From assembly GCA_036897485.1 (NCBI GenBank), contig JAYMTF010001583.1:1-22428 (forward strand): a stretch of DNA of 22,428 bases. The letters are read 5' to 3'. The notes beneath the pieces were generated by a model. That model was given only the letters and a program-made list of their open reading frames with translations. It was not told the DNA's origin and did no database searches. Shown here piece by piece: positions 20,235 to 22,428 of this stretch (position 1 is the first letter of the stretch; every line of letters starts with the position of its first letter). This DNA is from Pelargonium nanum (Eukaryota; Streptophyta; Magnoliopsida; Geraniales; Geraniaceae). The position numbers were made by a program, and so were the translations under genes.

Positions 20235-21584
20235 CTGCAAAATAGTCCAGAGAAATCACAAGTTGAGACAAGGGAATCCTATGTGCATGTAACAAGAAAT
20301 AAATGTGCTCATTTTTCAGCTGGAATCGAATTAAATGAAATCATATGGATTGGGCAGAGCCCGTGTATGGACCCATAATGGCAAAAGATATTCTCAGCAG
20401 CAGCAAAATTATACAGAATACCAAAACAGAAAGCCATCATTTTTTTCAACTACACAGTGATCAGGTAATAATAGTTATGTTTGCCCATTCAAAACTATCA
20501 CATTTCTCCGAAACCCGGAACCATTATTGCATCCACGAGAGAGTGTACAGCAACAGAGTAACACAAGAATCAAATTACAAGTATACCCATAATGAACTTT
20601 TACAGCAAAATCACAACAAATGGAGCATGGTAGGGACATTTGTGTGTTTTGATCATGAAAGAGTGGAAATTTCCTCATCCATAGGTGCCGTAAAATTAGG
20701 AGCAAACAGAGAACTGTGGGGTACAGAGGTTGAAGAACACAGTGAAAAGTTTTTGCCTTCAAGGGTTTTAAACTGCAAAGAATCTGTTTGTTTCTAGGGA
20801 AAATTTTCTGGAAAAGCACATTCAAAAAAAAAAAATCAAACCTGTGTGCTGTGTCAACTTTCAAATTTGAGATTCTACTAAAAATCTGAGGCTGTCAAGT
20901 GTGGGAGCACTAGGAATCAGATCAAAAGCTAAGCAGAAAAAAAGAATCAAATTTGCAGGAAAATCGAATAATGCAAACGATATAGAAACAAAACGACAAA
21001 GAAAGGGTGATGCGACATAGCATAAAATTAGCCTTTTCTCAGAGATTCGACGTGTTTTGTATAATTTAGAAAAAAAAAGAAGAGCCATAGCTTGACACTT
21101 CAAGCTCCAGATGTCGAGCACTGAGCTACAATACAATGCTCTGTACCGGCTAAGCCAAGAACTTTCACGGATTCCGAGAAACCAAATAAAATAGAAAATC
21201 TAAAGTTAAATCATTGCAAGCAGTAATTTATATTTCCAAAAACAAGATCAGACACAAGTGGCACAAAACCCTTACCCTCGTCGCCTCTGTTTGGTTGCCG
21301 AGAAAATGAAGCCACTGAAAAACGTTACCTTGCGTTCGGTTGCCGAGAAAATGAAGGGAAAAAAAGGAGAAACGGAGAGCACACTCAACCGAGTGAAATG
21401 GAACAACTTTTAGCTCAGTCGAGTAAAAATCGTTCCGTAACCAGAAACGACAGCACCGGAAACCCCAACGTCTCGCGAAACAACTTTTTCCTTTCCCACA
21501 TTTTCTCAACAACCAAACAAAATGGGTTCTATAAAGTTCGAATCTTTTTAACAAAAATAGCCAAAGGGTTGCTTGTCCTCTTAC
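20235..21584 (-). other. Probable leader intron of the ICR-like gene
   Basis: It is bounded by the donor CACCAG|GTAAGA (GT at 21583-21584) and the acceptor TTTTGCAG ending at 20235. Alternative donors at 21274-21275 (GAGG|GTAAGG) and 21327-21328 (CAAG|GTAACG) suggest other first-exon variants. Plus-strand frames such as 20345-20797 have no recognisable content. The right part carries copies of a 20-23 nt motif described separately. Confidence 0.5.
21289..21518. repeat. Three copies of a GTTTGGTTGCCGAGAAAATG motif
   Basis: GTTTGGTTGCCGAGAAAATG plus AAG occurs at 21289-21311 and, with one mismatch, at 21334-21356. A third copy in the opposite orientation (CATTTTCTCAACAACCAAAC) lies at 21499-21518 with two differences from the 20-nt core. 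Both direct copies lie just upstream (minus-strand sense) of candidate splice donors. I have an unverified impression that this word recurs in plant 5' leaders. Confidence 0.7.
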
Positions 21585-21840
21585 CTGGTGCACATAAATG
21601 AGGTTCTGGACCAAACCCAAAAGACCATAACAAAGGAAGAAGAAACAGGAGAAGAAGAAGCAGTAATGGAGATTGGAATTATGTGCAGCTACGAAGAAGG
21701 TTCTGAGTTTCTTGTTCCTTTCTTCTCCAACTTCTCGCAGTTCAAGAAGCTATTGATATTCAAAAAAAGAAAATAAAAAAAACAGAGTGTGGAGGAGTGG
21801 TAGAGCGAGCGTGGGTGAGAGAGAAGAGTGAGTGAGTGGG
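21585..21840 (-). other. Non-coding leader exon of the ICR-like gene (approximate 5' end)
   Basis: Minus-strand sequence upstream of the donor at 21583-21584 is pyrimidine-rich with CTCT/CACT runs (about 21780-21840), like plant 5' leaders. No TATA box is clear upstream, so the 5' end is approximate. If spliced to 20234, the leader contains an ATG at 21626-21628 opening a 23-codon upstream ORF that crosses the junction and stops before the main start codon. Confidence 0.45.
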
Positions 21841-22270
21841 AAGAAAATTAGATGGAGCTGCTGGCTAAGCAAACAAAAACGGATAGTACAAATTTGTCGT
21901 TTCAGGTAGTTGTTGAGAGAGATTTCAAATTAAATTAAATTCGGTTTGAAAACTATTTTAGGTCCATCCAGATCTATTTTTTTCTTATAAAACTCTTTTT
22001 GAAATCAGTTCGATTTTCGAGGACCCATTGTGTTTATAGCTATGGGTATTGTTTTCTTCAATTTCACGCCATCTTTTGTTGTTGTTTTAAGTTTTAACGT
22101 TAATCTTTAATGGTTATAGCTTGGTTGGGCTTTGGAATTTAGGCCTAATAATCGTTAACGGGCCAGTTCATTTCGCTTCTTTAAGGAGGTGTATTTGTTA
22201 TCTCGGCCCAATCGCTAAAACTGTCCGATTTGGATTGTTTTATACAAATCTAACCTAATCTAATATCTAA
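21841..22270. other. Putative ICR promoter and intergenic DNA
   Basis: This 430-nt AT-rich stretch has no coding potential. GGCCCA/GGGCC words occur near 22160 and 22205 and could be site II-like elements. Short CTAAT repeats at 22250-22275 lead into the putative Helitron start. Confidence 0.4.
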
Positions 22271-22428
22271 TCTAATATATAAGTATATTAAAGAGGAGTC
22301 CCTATCTAATTGTGTGACATGTGTCACTCTTAATTTATCAATTGATTATCCAATTAAGTGACATGTGTCATCAATTATAATTTAAATTATTTTAAATAAA
22401 TAAATTAAATATCAAAACTAAAACTATT
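22271..22428 (+). mobile_element. Putative Helitron 5' end, cut by the window edge
   Basis: The sequence after an A at 22270 starts TCTAATATATAAGTATATTA and continues with AGAGGAGTCCCT and then GTGACATGTGTCAC. As I recall, many dicot Helitrons start with this pattern (TC terminus, AT-rich start, then AGTCCCT and a TGACATGTGTCA palindrome). The palindrome is repeated (22314-22327 and 22358-22370). Several TCTAAT words nearby make the exact first base uncertain. The 3' end lies outside the window. Confidence 0.5.

Noticed and set aside
20345-20797. 150-codon plus-strand frame inside the ICR leader intron, with overlapping minus-strand frames
   Set aside because: Both strands are open over the same bases, the composition looks random and no domain was recognised; it is probably chance.

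Overview
The window is nuclear DNA of a flowering plant, almost certainly a eudicot. It is AT-rich, its genes carry GT-AG introns, and its intergenic DNA is full of decayed transposons. I cannot name the species from the sequence. Three protein-coding genes can be assembled exon by exon. They are a Dof zinc-finger transcription factor of the TMO6/PEAR-like group (+ strand, 8982-10444, 314 aa), the cytosolic ribosomal protein uS12/RPS23 (- strand, 13587-14902, 142 aa) and a coiled-coil ROP-GTPase effector of the ICR/RIP family (- strand, 16529-20157, 619 aa, with a non-coding leader exon near 21585-21840).

Layout. Positions 1-708 are transposon-derived: an LTR-like start motif, a 148-nt tandem duplication and a clear Helitron 3' end at 681-708. 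Positions 709-6460 hold no convincing gene. They contain a candidate tRNA-derived SINE next to a 55-nt tandem duplication (about 2440-2677), a W-box cluster (3103-3215) and a diverged repeat pair (4666-5111). A possible 56-codon ORF lies at 6535-6705. Two fragments of plant RNase H / non-LTR retrotransposon coding sequence follow at 6775-7025 and 7482-7550. A GC-richer block with TCP-type sites (about 7820-8110) precedes the Dof promoter. Downstream of Dof, 10445-13350 is mostly featureless apart from an unexplained coding-like island at 12450-13000. Between RPS23 and ICR are the telo-box/site II promoter of RPS23, a foldback repeat and a degraded Ty3/gypsy gag fragment. The right edge (22271 onward) looks like the 5' end of another Helitron.

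The genes are not an operon and need not work together. Dof and RPS23 converge, while RPS23 and ICR are head-to-tail on the minus strand. Dof proteins of this group act in vascular and procambial patterning, ICR/RIP proteins link active ROP GTPases to microtubules or membrane domains, and RPS23 is housekeeping. The Dof-ICR proximity may be ancient: as I recall, Arabidopsis TMO6 (At5g60200) lies next to an ICR/RIP gene (At5g60210). All three genes place their first coding intron within the first 45 coding bases. I found no clearly new biological system. The best leads are the leader architectures (overlapping start codons in Dof, a repeated motif in the ICR leader), the uncharacterised island at 12.5-13.0 kb, and the pair of Helitron termini bracketing the window.
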